Assembly: GCA_964492235.1 (NCBI GenBank)
Contig: CAZBJQ010000062.1
Span: 1-15,960 of the forward strand
Direction of reading: 5' to 3'
Source of the DNA: PFL42 sp964492235
GTDB taxonomy: Bacteria > Chloroflexota > Anaerolineae > Anaerolineales > E44-bin32
Length of the DNA: 15,960 bases
The notes beneath the pieces are model-generated. The model was not told where the DNA came from, did no database searches, and worked only from the letters and a program-made list of their open reading frames with translations. Below, in pieces: positions 1-7,246 of this stretch. The translations under genes and the position numbers were made by a program. The stretch's first letter is position 1; each line of letters opens with the position of its first letter.

Positions 1-612
1 TACCTGCGCCAGACAGTCCGATCCTACCGCCAGTCGCGCAAGACGATCTTCTCCCTGGAGCGGGAGCGTTCCATGGGACGCCTGCGTTCTTCGGCGGGCT
101 TCCTGGCAGCCGCGCTGGTGCTGATGCTGGTGACGTTCTTGACCTCGACCTTCGTCGCGCCCGCGATCCCCGTATCGGTCCGTCCCACGCCGCTACCGAC
201 GCTGTCGCTGCTACCGACGGCGACATCCGTACTTGGCGCGGCGCCTGAGAACCTGGCGACCGCCACAGCCTTGCCCGCGGTGATCGTCGACACGGTTGGC
301 TGCCAGAACACACTGGCTACCCTGTCCGAACCCGAGACCGGCGACAGCCTGACCGGGGTTGTGGAGGTTGAAGGCACCGCCAATATCCAGAACTTCGCCT
401 TCTTCAAGCTGGAGTACATCAGCCTTGTGCCCGGTGCGGTCTGGCGCGCGATCTGGGCAGGGACCACGCCGGTGATGGAGGGTGAACTTGGCACATGGGA
501 CACCAGCCTGGTCATCCCGGGTGACTACGCGTTTCGCTTGGTTGTGACGGACGCCGAGGGCAATGCCCCGCTGCCATGCACAATCCAGGTCCGGGTTCAG
601 GCCTCCCCCTGA
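1..612 (+). CDS. Membrane-anchored extracytoplasmic protein, N-terminus outside the window (partial)
   Basis: The reading frame is open from the first base to the TGA at 610-612, so I treat it as the 3' part of a longer gene. An internal ATG at 73 is preceded by GGGAG at 62-66 and is a credible alternative start. The visible part begins with a basic, probably cytoplasmic stretch (about 30 residues). A single hydrophobic segment follows (about residues 33-53 of the visible part), then a Thr/Pro-rich linker of the TPLPTL..LPTATS kind, then a roughly 110-residue beta-rich domain containing two Cys. Its pattern (a 'VVEVEGTAN' strand, an aromatic-rich middle and a final 'YAFRLVVTDAEGN' strand) resembles Ig-like or fibronectin-like extracytoplasmic domains. 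Such linkers are common in secreted proteins of Anaerolineae. The function is unknown. The next gene starts 30 nt downstream and is probably co-transcribed. Confidence 0.7.
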   Translation, partial: YLRQTVRSYRQSRKTIFSLERERSMGRLRSSAGFLAAALVLMLVTFLTSTFVAPAIPVSVRPTPLPTLSLLPTATSVLGAAPENLATATALPAVIVDTVGCQNTLATLSEPETGDSLTGVVEVEGTANIQNFAFFKLEYISLVPGAVWRAIWAGTTPVMEGELGTWDTSLVIPGDYAFRLVVTDAEGNAPLPCTIQVRVQASP

Positions 613-641
613 GCGGAGGGCAATATGGAGAGAGGCGCCGT

Positions 642-1199
642 ATGACGCAGCGCATACAGATCCGCCAGGCGATCTCAAGTGACATCAGCGATTTGGTGGG
701 ACTGGATCACGACTTCAGCACCGATCACGTCTGGCAGATGGCCCTCAACCGGGCCACGGACGAGATCGGCATCCTCTTCCGCCAGGTGCGCCTCCCCAGG
801 CCGATGCGCGTCCACTACCCGCGTCCGCCGCAGCGGCTGGCGGATGAATGGACCCGCCGGGCGGCAGTCTTCGTCGGGGAGGCCGACGGCGAGCGACTTG
901 CCTACCTCTGCTTGGTTCACGGCCTCGCTGACAACTCCGGGTGGGTCTCGGACCTGGTCGTGTCCAGCCGGCACCGCCGCCAGGGGATCGGAACGGCGAT
1001 GCTCGGTATGGCTCGCGCCTGGTGCCGGGATCGCCACCATGAGAGCCTGTTTCTGGAGATGCAAAGCAAGAACTTCCCTGCCATCAACTTGGCGCGCAAG
1101 CTCGGGTTTACTTTCGCGGGCTACAGCGACCAATACTACCCCGACCAGGACATAGCTCTGTTCTTCCGGCTGGGGATCCGCGAGCGCACCGAGAGCTGA
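642..1199 (+). CDS. GNAT-family N-acetyltransferase
   Basis: This 185-residue protein would transfer an acetyl group from acetyl-CoA to an unidentified amine substrate in the cytoplasm. The acetyl-CoA pyrophosphate-binding motif A is clear: 'VSDLVVSSRHRRQGIGTAML', with R112-R113-Q114-G115-I116-G117 in the Q/RxxGxG/A position. It is followed by a 'LFLEMQSKNFPAINLARKLGF' segment, the usual GNAT motif B with N and A..LARKLGF. The N-terminal third is less typical and may set substrate specificity. I chose the ATG at 642 because GGAGAGAGG (627-635) lies 6 nt upstream. The in-frame ATG at 576 would overlap the preceding gene and has no comparable site. The stop TGA (1197-1199) overlaps the start ATG of the next gene by one base, which suggests translational coupling with the membrane regulator. 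Confidence 0.88.
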   Translation: MTQRIQIRQAISSDISDLVGLDHDFSTDHVWQMALNRATDEIGILFRQVRLPRPMRVHYPRPPQRLADEWTRRAAVFVGEADGERLAYLCLVHGLADNSGWVSDLVVSSRHRRQGIGTAMLGMARAWCRDRHHESLFLEMQSKNFPAINLARKLGFTFAGYSDQYYPDQDIALFFRLGIRERTES

Positions 1200-3124
1200 T
1201 GGACAACCTGTTTGTCGCCAGCCTGGTGGTCCTGAACCAGATCCTGGAGGCGGGAAACGCCATCACGGCCTTCTCGCTGCTGACCTACACGCTGACATTC
1301 AACCTGCGCGAGCGCGTGGCCCGGTCGATGGCGGTGCTGCTGGGCAGCCTGACACTGGTCTACTTCGGCGACGTGATGGCCGGCCTGACCGGCAACCCGC
1401 CGGAGATCGAAGCCTGGCTCCGGATTGGGTGGCTCGGTTTGTGCGTGCTTCCCGCAAGCTACCTTCACTTGAGCGACGCGCTGTTGGAGGCCACCGGGCG
1501 TCCCTCCCGCGGCCGGCGCCGTCTTGCGGTCCGGCTCGGCTACGTTTTCAGTGTAATCTTCGTCCTGATGGTCGGCCTGGGCCGGGGTCTGGTCGGCGAT
1601 CTGGCCATCGCGGGTAAGGGCGCGATGTACCTCGGCACCGGCCCGGGGATCTGGGTGTACCTCGCCTATCTGGGCGTTACCCTAGGGCTGACCGGGCTGA
1701 ATCTGTGGCGGGCCTATGGCCGCTGCCTGACGAGTGCCAGCCAGCGTCGCATGGGGTACCTGATGGCGGGGAGCATCCCGCCGATGTTGGGCGCGTTGCC
1801 ATTGCTGACGTTCGGTCTGCGGCCGATGTTGCAGCAGCCGGTGGTGTTCTGGAGCCTGAACGTTGCGCTGAATGTCGCCGTCGCGGTTTCGATGGTTCTG
1901 ATGGCCTATGTGGTTGCCTACTTCGGCGTGAGCATTCCCGATCGGGTGGTCAAGAGCCGTTTGTTTCAGTGGATTCTGCGCGGCCCGGTCGTGGCGTCGA
2001 GCGTGCTGGCCGTCACGGTCACGGTCAACCGGGCGGCGGTGTTCTTCGGGTTGGAGAACAGCCGGGCCGTGCCATTCGCCATGGTGGCCACGCTGCTGAT
2101 CTTGCAGTCGGTCATAACCCTGGTGCGGCCCTCGCTGGAGCGCTACCTGTTCTATGGGGAGGACCGGCGGGATGTTGAGCGACTGCAGATCCTTGAGCAA
2201 CGATTGCTGACCACAGGCGACCTGCAGCAGTTCCTCGAATCGGTATTGAACGCGGCCTGTGACATCACAGGAGCCCCCTCGTCCTTTGTAGCTGTCATCG
2301 GGCAACAAGGGCTGGAGCTCGAAGTGAATGTCGGGCCGGACAACCCTCTTCACGGCGAGGAAGAGTTGCCGGCAATGATGTTGCCGGAGAACCGGCGGGA
2401 GGTGAACCAACTCGGCAACGTCTTCGTCTGGGGCAACTACTGGCTGATCCCGCTCCACGCGCAGGACAACACGACGCTGATCGGGCTGATGGGGTTGCGC
2501 ACGACTGACCCGCCGGAATCAATGGCGGCGGAGCAGATCGCCCTGATGCGGACGCTGGTTGATCGCGTCCTGGTGGCACTCACCGACCGCGCCCTCCAGC
2601 GCGAGGTGTTCAGCGCAGTGGATCGGCTGGTCGTACAGGTCGAGAAGATCCAGCGCCTGCGGGCTGCCGCCCGCTATGGCGGCGTGAGGGCGCTGGGAGC
2701 CGGGCCGGACGTCGTTGGCAGCGATGCCGACTTGGCGGCGATGGTGCGCGACGCCCTCAGCCACTACTGGGGCGGCCCCAGGCTGACCTCGAGCCCGCTG
2801 CTACGGCTGGTGATCGTTCGGGATGCGATCGAAGAACAGGGGGGGAGCCCGGTCAACGGTTTGCGCGAGATCCTCCGACGCGGCATTGAGCGAGTCCGGC
2901 CCGAAGGGGAACGGCGCTTCACCGCCGAGTGGATGCTCTATAACATCCTGGATATGAAATTCCTCGAGGGGAGAAAGGTCCGGGACATCGCCTTGCGGCT
3001 GGCGATGTCTGAAGCGGATCTCTACCGGAAGCAGCGGGTGGCCATCGAGGCGGTGGCGCGGGCGATCGCCGAGATGGAACGTGAGGCTGTGCACGGCAAC
3101 GGGCGGTCGGTGCTGTCCCGCTAG
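1199..3124 (+). CDS. Polytopic membrane sensor-regulator: TM domain, GAF domain, C-terminal HTH-like region
   Basis: A 641-residue protein. The N-terminal half (residues about 5-310) holds some nine hydrophobic segments, reminiscent of the 7TM sensor modules at the front of histidine kinases. From about residue 318 ('FYGEDRRDVERLQ') a helical linker leads into a GAF-like domain (about 330-465). The usual next module, a histidine kinase with H-box and HATPase N/G boxes, is absent. Instead there is a roughly 150-residue region with 'ALSHYWGGPRLTSSPLLRL'. It ends in an HTH-like segment (about 592-625, 'RKVRDIALRLAMSEADLYRKQ') that resembles a sigma-region-4 or LuxR-type helix-turn-helix. I infer a membrane-bound one-component regulator, but the DNA-binding role is not proven. 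The start overlaps the GNAT stop as TGATG. No strong Shine-Dalgarno sequence is visible, so translation probably depends on the upstream gene. Confidence 0.75.
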   Translation: MDNLFVASLVVLNQILEAGNAITAFSLLTYTLTFNLRERVARSMAVLLGSLTLVYFGDVMAGLTGNPPEIEAWLRIGWLGLCVLPASYLHLSDALLEATGRPSRGRRRLAVRLGYVFSVIFVLMVGLGRGLVGDLAIAGKGAMYLGTGPGIWVYLAYLGVTLGLTGLNLWRAYGRCLTSASQRRMGYLMAGSIPPMLGALPLLTFGLRPMLQQPVVFWSLNVALNVAVAVSMVLMAYVVAYFGVSIPDRVVKSRLFQWILRGPVVASSVLAVTVTVNRAAVFFGLENSRAVPFAMVATLLILQSVITLVRPSLERYLFYGEDRRDVERLQILEQRLLTTGDLQQFLESVLNAACDITGAPSSFVAVIGQQGLELEVNVGPDNPLHGEEELPAMMLPENRREVNQLGNVFVWGNYWLIPLHAQDNTTLIGLMGLRTTDPPESMAAEQIALMRTLVDRVLVALTDRALQREVFSAVDRLVVQVEKIQRLRAAARYGGVRALGAGPDVVGSDADLAAMVRDALSHYWGGPRLTSSPLLRLVIVRDAIEEQGGSPVNGLREILRRGIERVRPEGERRFTAEWMLYNILDMKFLEGRKVRDIALRLAMSEADLYRKQRVAIEAVARAIAEMEREAVHGNGRSVLSR

Positions 3125-3145
3125 GGGTAGAGCGCCGTCGGCGGG

Positions 3146-3173
3146 TTGCGGTTTGGTGCAAATCCGGTATCCT
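3146..3173 (+). promoter_or_regulatory. Candidate sigma-70-type promoter for the S1 protein gene
   Basis: A -35-like TTGCGG (3146-3151) is followed after 16 nt by TATCCT (3168-3173). It lies in the 103-nt gap before the S1 gene and would give a leader of about 50 nt. The -35 match is weak (3 of 6), so this is a motif call only. Confidence 0.35.
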
Positions 3174-3227
3174 ACAGCATGGCGGTGGGGGTATCGGTTC
3201 GAGAAGTCTGCTGGTGTGAGGCGAGAC

Positions 3228-4244
3228 ATGGGCTCGGTTGTGGGGAAAGAGGAGGACCGCGGGGGCGCGCCTCCTCCGATGGACGAGGCATGGTGGGCAT
3301 CCCTGCTCGCCGATGACGAACGCAGTGCGCCCGCACTGAAACGGACCGGATGGCGGGAGGAGGACCGACCAGGATCTACCCCCTGCCTGGCGGATTGGAC
3401 CTGGGCCAGGAACCTGTACGAGACGGACTCAATCGTGGACCTTCCGGTTTCGGGCTTCAATCGCGGCGGGTTGCTGCTGGATGCCCGCTCGCTTCGCGGA
3501 TTCGTCCCCATCTCTCATCTGGTGGATATCGAACCCGTCGCCGACGAAGATCAGCGGGCGGCCGCCTTGGCAGCGTATCCTGGGAAGACGATCTCGTTCA
3601 AGGTGATCGAGTATGACCCGGAACGCGGTCGCCTCGTGTTCTCGCAGCGAGCGGCGAAGGCTGGGCCCGGGCAGCGGACGCACCTGCTCTCGACGCTGGA
3701 GCCCGGGTGCTGCGCACGCGGCGTTGTCACCAACATCACCCGCTTTGGGGTGTTTCTCGATCTGGGTGGGCTGGAAGGGCTGATTCACGTTTCCGAACTC
3801 TCATGGGGGCGGGTTCGCCACCCGGCGGATGTCGTTCATTGCGGGCAGACACTTGAGGTCAAGGTGATCTCGATTGACAGGGACCAAGGGCGGGTCGGTC
3901 TGAGCCTGAAGGAAACGTTGCCGGATCCGTGGATGACCGTCGAGGCGCGCTACCATGTCGGAGACGTGGTGGAGGGCGTTGCCACCAACATCGTTCGTTT
4001 CGGTGCCTTCATCGGACTCGAGGAGGGACTGGAGGGGCTGATCCACGCTTCCGAGATGGGCGACGGGAGCTTCCCCCACCCGAGCGGTGAACTGGAGGAG
4101 GGCGATCGAGTACGGGCCCGCATTATCCACGTGGATGCGGCCAATCGTAGACTGGGGTTGAGTCTCCGGGACGTTGCGCAAGGGGATCATATCTCGGATG
4201 ATCCCGCCGCAGAGCGGGAATGGCAGGCTCTGACATCGTCGTAG
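3228..4244 (+). CDS. S1 RNA-binding protein with three S1 domains (ribosomal protein S1-like)
   Basis: A 338-residue cytoplasmic protein that should bind single-stranded RNA, probably at the ribosome. After an acidic, low-complexity N-terminus of about 60 residues come three S1/OB-fold repeats. Repeat 1 (about 65-140) is degenerate, with 'SGFNRGGLLLDARSLRGFVP' and 'DPERGRLVFSQRAA'. Repeats 2 (158-229) and 3 (243-316) are canonical: 'TNITRFGVFLDLGGLEGLIHVSEL' and 'TNIVRFGAFIGLEEGLEGLIHASEM', each ending in 'LSLKE' or 'LSLRD'. The order and the RGRLVFSQRAA signature resemble the short S1 proteins of cyanobacteria and plastids. It could therefore be this organism's ribosomal S1 or a paralogue, and I give no symbol. 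The ATG at 3228 is preceded by GAGG 6 nt upstream. In-frame codons further upstream would run into the previous gene. A terminator follows directly. Confidence 0.85.
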   Translation: MGSVVGKEEDRGGAPPPMDEAWWASLLADDERSAPALKRTGWREEDRPGSTPCLADWTWARNLYETDSIVDLPVSGFNRGGLLLDARSLRGFVPISHLVDIEPVADEDQRAAALAAYPGKTISFKVIEYDPERGRLVFSQRAAKAGPGQRTHLLSTLEPGCCARGVVTNITRFGVFLDLGGLEGLIHVSELSWGRVRHPADVVHCGQTLEVKVISIDRDQGRVGLSLKETLPDPWMTVEARYHVGDVVEGVATNIVRFGAFIGLEEGLEGLIHASEMGDGSFPHPSGELEEGDRVRARIIHVDAANRRLGLSLRDVAQGDHISDDPAAEREWQALTSS

Positions 4245-4264
4245 TGTGCTGCGCGCTCATCACC

Positions 4265-4302
4265 GCCGGGCGCACGGTCTGCGCGCCCGGCCTTTGTTTG
4301 TT
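4265..4302 (+). terminator. Rho-independent terminator after the S1 gene
   Basis: A perfect 9-bp stem, GCCGGGCGC (4265-4273) and GCGCCCGGC (4283-4291), with a 9-nt loop, is followed by a T-rich tail (CTTTGTTTGTTG). It lies 20 nt after the S1 stop codon and before the ftsK start. It separates the two transcription units and argues against an ftsK start upstream of 4302. Confidence 0.85.
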
Positions 4303-4332
4303 GCGGATTTGGCGCTGGGGAAGCTGATCCGC

Positions 4333-6519
4333 ATGGAGCCCCGAAGAGTGTCGCCGCCACCCATGTCGGAGCCCGCTCCGCCGGGCGGGTTCGTGCCCCT
4401 GCGTTTGCGCCTGGAGGAGGCGGCGGCGCTGGCCGTGTCTTTGGCCGCTGTCGTGCTCCTGCTTGGGATGCTCGGACTCACGCATGGTACGCTGATCGAT
4501 CTGCTGTCGGGCGAGCTCAAACGATGGCTGGGCTGGGGCGCATGGAGCCTGCCCATCCTGCTCGGTTGGATTGCTTTCGTGCTGTGGCTTAGAGCCCTGG
4601 GCCGTTCGGCTGAGATCCCATGGAAGGTTGTGATCGCCCTCGAGTTGGCGCTGTTGGGCCTGCTGGGCATTCTGGCGCTGCTGGACGGACTTTCGGTGGC
4701 ACGGGCAGAGGCTGGGAGCGGCGGCGGACTGATTGGCTGGGGGTTGGGCCGGCTGCTGACCGATGCCGTCGGCGGGGTTCTGGCAGCGGTCGTGCTGCTC
4801 GTGGTCCTGCTGTTCCCTGGCTGGTACGCCCTCCGCCCGTGGCTGCGGGGTGCCGGACCCGCGCGGGCCCTGCAAAGCCCATCTGCCTTGGACCCAGACA
4901 GCATGGTGAAGACCGCTCCCGGAACGGGAGAGAAACCTGCCTCCGAACCGCAGCCTGCCTCCCGGGCCAGGGCGCTGCCCTCGGAATACCGCAAGTCCTT
5001 CAAGGTCCAACCCATCTCAATGGAGAAACCCGCCAAGGCCGTCCGGCGCGACAAGACCCTGCCCGGCCTCGATCTGCTCGAAATGGACGAGCCGCCGAGG
5101 GTGACCACCAAAGAAGTCAATCAGACTGCTGGACTGATCGAGAAGACGCTGGCGGACTTCGGCCTGCCGGCGAGGGTCGTCGATTTCCGGGCTGGCCCAG
5201 CCGTCACGCAGTTCGCCGTCGAGCCTGGGTTCACTGTGCACATCACCCCTGACGGCGAGAGCAAACGGCAGAAGGTCCGAGTCTCTCAGATCTCGGCCCT
5301 GGCGGATGACCTGGCGCTGGCACTGTCCGCGCCAACCGTGCGGATCGAAGCGCCGGTCCCCGGCCAGGCCTATGTCGGAATCGAGGTTCCCAATCGGCGT
5401 GCCGCCCTGGTGCGGCTGGGACCGTTGCTAAGGAGCGAGGCGTTTCAATCCATCCCCTCTTCATTGGCCATCGCGCTGGGGCGGGACGTGGCAGGACAGC
5501 CCATCATCGCCGATCTAGCCTCGATGCCGCACCTGCTCATTGCCGGTACAACCGGCTCCGGAAAATCGGTGTGCATCACAGCGCTAACGGCCTGCCTGGT
5601 GATGAACAACGCGCCTGAAGAGCTGCGACTGGTGATGATCGACCCGAAGATGGTGGAGCTGGTCCGCTTTAACGGTCTGCCGCATCTGATGGGGAAGGTC
5701 GAAACTGATCTGGAGCGAATCACCGGCGTGCTGCGGTGGTGCACGTTGGAAATGGACCGGCGCTACCGCCTGCTGGAGGAAGCCAAGGCTCGGGAAATCG
5801 AGTCCTACAACCAGAAGGTGCGCCGCCGCAAAGACGGGGAGTCCCTGCCGCGTATCGTCGTCCTCGTAGATGAGTTGGCCGATCTTATGATGATGGCTCC
5901 GGACCAGACCGAGCGCACTCTGGTCCGGCTGGCCCAGATGGCGCGGGCCACGGGGATTCATCTGGTTGTCGCCACTCAGCGGCCAAGCACCGACATCGTT
6001 ACCGGGCTGATCAAGGCCAATTTCCCCGCCCGCATCTCGTTCGCCGTCGCTTCGGGGGTGGATTCGCGCGTGATCCTGGATGCCCAGGGGGCAGAGACCC
6101 TGCTGGGGAAAGGCGACATGCTGTACATGTCACCCGAAGCCTCAGCGCCGGTCCGGCTGCAAGGCGCATTTGTCGGTGACAAGGAGATCGAAAAGCTGGT
6201 TAACTCCTGGAGGAGCGGACGTGAGGATGAGGTCCAGCAGGCGCCGCCTGCCGCTCCCTGGGAAGAAGTCCTGGCGCTGCGCGCGGGTGAGGTCGAACAG
6301 GATGACGTCCTCGACCGAGCCATCGAGCTTGTGCGCCAGACCGGTCAGGCCAGCGCCTCGATGCTCCAGCGGCGGCTGCGCATCGGCTACCCACGGGCGG
6401 CCCGCCTGATGGATCAGCTGGAAGAAATGGGCCTGGTGGGGCGCGTGCAGGCGGGCGGCCGAACCCGTGAGGTGCTGTTGAACGAATCTGGCGAAGGGGA
6501 TGAAGAACCGGAGGGCTAG
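4333..6519 (+). CDS. ftsK: FtsK/SpoIIIE-family DNA translocase
   Basis: A 728-residue membrane-anchored, ATP-driven double-stranded DNA pump that clears and resolves chromosome ends at the division septum. Four hydrophobic segments (about 29-49, 69-89, 98-120, 141-163) form the N-terminal anchor. A fairly short linker (about 170-250) precedes the alpha/beta motor. Walker A is GTTGSGKS (405-412), and Walker B is in 'IVVLVDELADLMM' (about 508-520). The family signatures 'MIDPKMVELVRFNGLPHL' and 'ATQRPSTDIVTGLIKANFPARI' are present. A C-terminal gamma-type winged helix (about 655-718, 'LQRRLRIGYPRAARLMDQLEEMGLVG') would read orienting sequences on the chromosome. The frame is open back to 4246, but that would start inside the terminator. 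The ATG at 4333 has GGGGAA about 10 nt upstream, and the ATG at 4363 is a second choice. No clear promoter is visible between 4303 and 4332. Confidence 0.95.
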   Translation: MEPRRVSPPPMSEPAPPGGFVPLRLRLEEAAALAVSLAAVVLLLGMLGLTHGTLIDLLSGELKRWLGWGAWSLPILLGWIAFVLWLRALGRSAEIPWKVVIALELALLGLLGILALLDGLSVARAEAGSGGGLIGWGLGRLLTDAVGGVLAAVVLLVVLLFPGWYALRPWLRGAGPARALQSPSALDPDSMVKTAPGTGEKPASEPQPASRARALPSEYRKSFKVQPISMEKPAKAVRRDKTLPGLDLLEMDEPPRVTTKEVNQTAGLIEKTLADFGLPARVVDFRAGPAVTQFAVEPGFTVHITPDGESKRQKVRVSQISALADDLALALSAPTVRIEAPVPGQAYVGIEVPNRRAALVRLGPLLRSEAFQSIPSSLAIALGRDVAGQPIIADLASMPHLLIAGTTGSGKSVCITALTACLVMNNAPEELRLVMIDPKMVELVRFNGLPHLMGKVETDLERITGVLRWCTLEMDRRYRLLEEAKAREIESYNQKVRRRKDGESLPRIVVLVDELADLMMMAPDQTERTLVRLAQMARATGIHLVVATQRPSTDIVTGLIKANFPARISFAVASGVDSRVILDAQGAETLLGKGDMLYMSPEASAPVRLQGAFVGDKEIEKLVNSWRSGREDEVQQAPPAAPWEEVLALRAGEVEQDDVLDRAIELVRQTGQASASMLQRRLRIGYPRAARLMDQLEEMGLVGRVQAGGRTREVLLNESGEGDEEPEG

Positions 6520-6534
6520 CCTCGCCATGGCGTC

Positions 6535-6555
6535 GGCCGGACGGCCGGCCTCCTT
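6535..6555 (+). terminator. Weak hairpin after ftsK, possible terminator
   Basis: GGCCGG (6535-6540) and CCGGCC (6545-6550) form a 6-bp stem around an ACGG loop, followed by only TCCTT. The U-tract is poor, so termination here is uncertain. It sits directly upstream of the next promoter. Confidence 0.35.
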
Positions 6556-6582
6556 GACGCTTCCACCCGCGGCCGTTACGAT
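6554..6582 (+). promoter_or_regulatory. Sigma-70-type promoter for the phosphatidyltransferase-lgt operon
   Basis: TTGACG (6554-6559), a 17-nt spacer and TACGAT (6577-6582). The predicted transcription start near 6589 gives a leader of about 20 nt containing the GGGAGAGG ribosome-binding site (6600-6607) of the next gene. This is the best -35/-10 pair in the window. Confidence 0.65.
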
Positions 6583-6610
6583 TGCCGGCTGACTGCTCTG
6601 GGAGAGGATC

Positions 6611-7246
6611 ATGCAAGCCAACCAGACGGGTCCATCGCACTTGACCCTGTCGGACCGGTTCCGCGTGTGGTTCACGTGGTTGCTCGACCCGATCGCCGCC
6701 TTCCTGAACCGCAGCGGGGTACACCCGAACACAGTCTCGCTCTTCGGCTTCGTGGGCACGCTGATCGGCGCCTATCTGGTCGCGATCGGACAGATCCGCA
6801 TCGGCGGTCTGGTGATCTTGCTCATGGCGCCGGTCGATGCCATCGACGGCTCGATGGCCAGGCAACGGGGTGTCAAGTCCCGGTTCGGCGCCTTCGTTGA
6901 TTCAGTCACAGATCGGTACTCGGAGCTCGTTGTGTACTTCGCCTTGCTGGCCTTCTACACCAGGCTGGGTGATCGCACCATGTCTCTGGTCGTCTTTCTG
7001 GCAGCGGGGGGTTCGCTGCTGGTCTCCTACATCCGGGCCCGGGCGGAATCAGTGAACTTCGACGCCCGCGGGGGGCTCCTTTCCCGGCTGGAGCGATATC
7101 TTATCCTGTGCCCGACGATGATACTCGGCATCGTCGACATCGGGATCTCGATCATAGCCGTGCTGGCGAATGTAACCGCCATCCAACGCATCTACGCAGT
7201 GCGGCGGCAGGCCGCCGGCACCCCGGGAGCTGAACATGTCCGTTGA
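6611..7246 (+). CDS. CDP-alcohol phosphatidyltransferase family protein
   Basis: A 211-residue integral membrane enzyme that would join a CDP-linked lipid to an alcohol (glycerol phosphate, inositol phosphate or similar), making a phospholipid head group. The family signature Dx2DGx2ARx8Gx3Dx3D is complete: D76, D79-G80, A83-R84, G93, D97 and D101. The metal-binding and catalytic aspartates are therefore all present. Hydrophobic segments surround the motif, as expected for the six-helix fold. The preceding 'GVHPNTVSLFGFVGTLIGAYL' is also typical, since most members have a 'PNxxT/S' stretch there. The alcohol acceptor cannot be read from sequence. PgsA-like and phosphatidylinositol-phosphate synthase-like activities are both possible. 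A GGGAGAGG site precedes the ATG. The 3' end overlaps lgt by 11 nt, so the two are co-expressed. Confidence 0.9.
   Translation: MQANQTGPSHLTLSDRFRVWFTWLLDPIAAFLNRSGVHPNTVSLFGFVGTLIGAYLVAIGQIRIGGLVILLMAPVDAIDGSMARQRGVKSRFGAFVDSVTDRYSELVVYFALLAFYTRLGDRTMSLVVFLAAGGSLLVSYIRARAESVNFDARGGLLSRLERYLILCPTMILGIVDIGISIIAVLANVTAIQRIYAVRRQAAGTPGAEHVR

Noticed and set aside
576..641. Upstream ATG for the GNAT gene
   Set aside because: It overlaps the preceding gene without a ribosome-binding site, whereas the ATG at 642 has GGAGAGAGG at 6 nt.
1199..3124. Annotation as a histidine kinase
   Set aside because: There is a membrane sensor and a GAF domain, but I find no H-box and no HATPase glycine boxes in the C-terminal part.
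3081..3227. Upstream extension of the S1 gene frame
   Set aside because: It overlaps the regulator gene and covers the candidate promoter. The ATG at 3228 has a GAGG site and precedes the S1 repeats.
4246..4332. Upstream ATG extension of ftsK
   Set aside because: It would place the start codon upstream of the Rho-independent hairpin (4265-4291). The ATG at 4333 has a plausible GGGGAA site.
4123..5010. Minus-strand open frame opposite the S1 gene end and ftsK start
   Set aside because: It crosses a clear plus-strand terminator and two real genes. The Gln/Pro/Arg-rich translation lacks any family signature.
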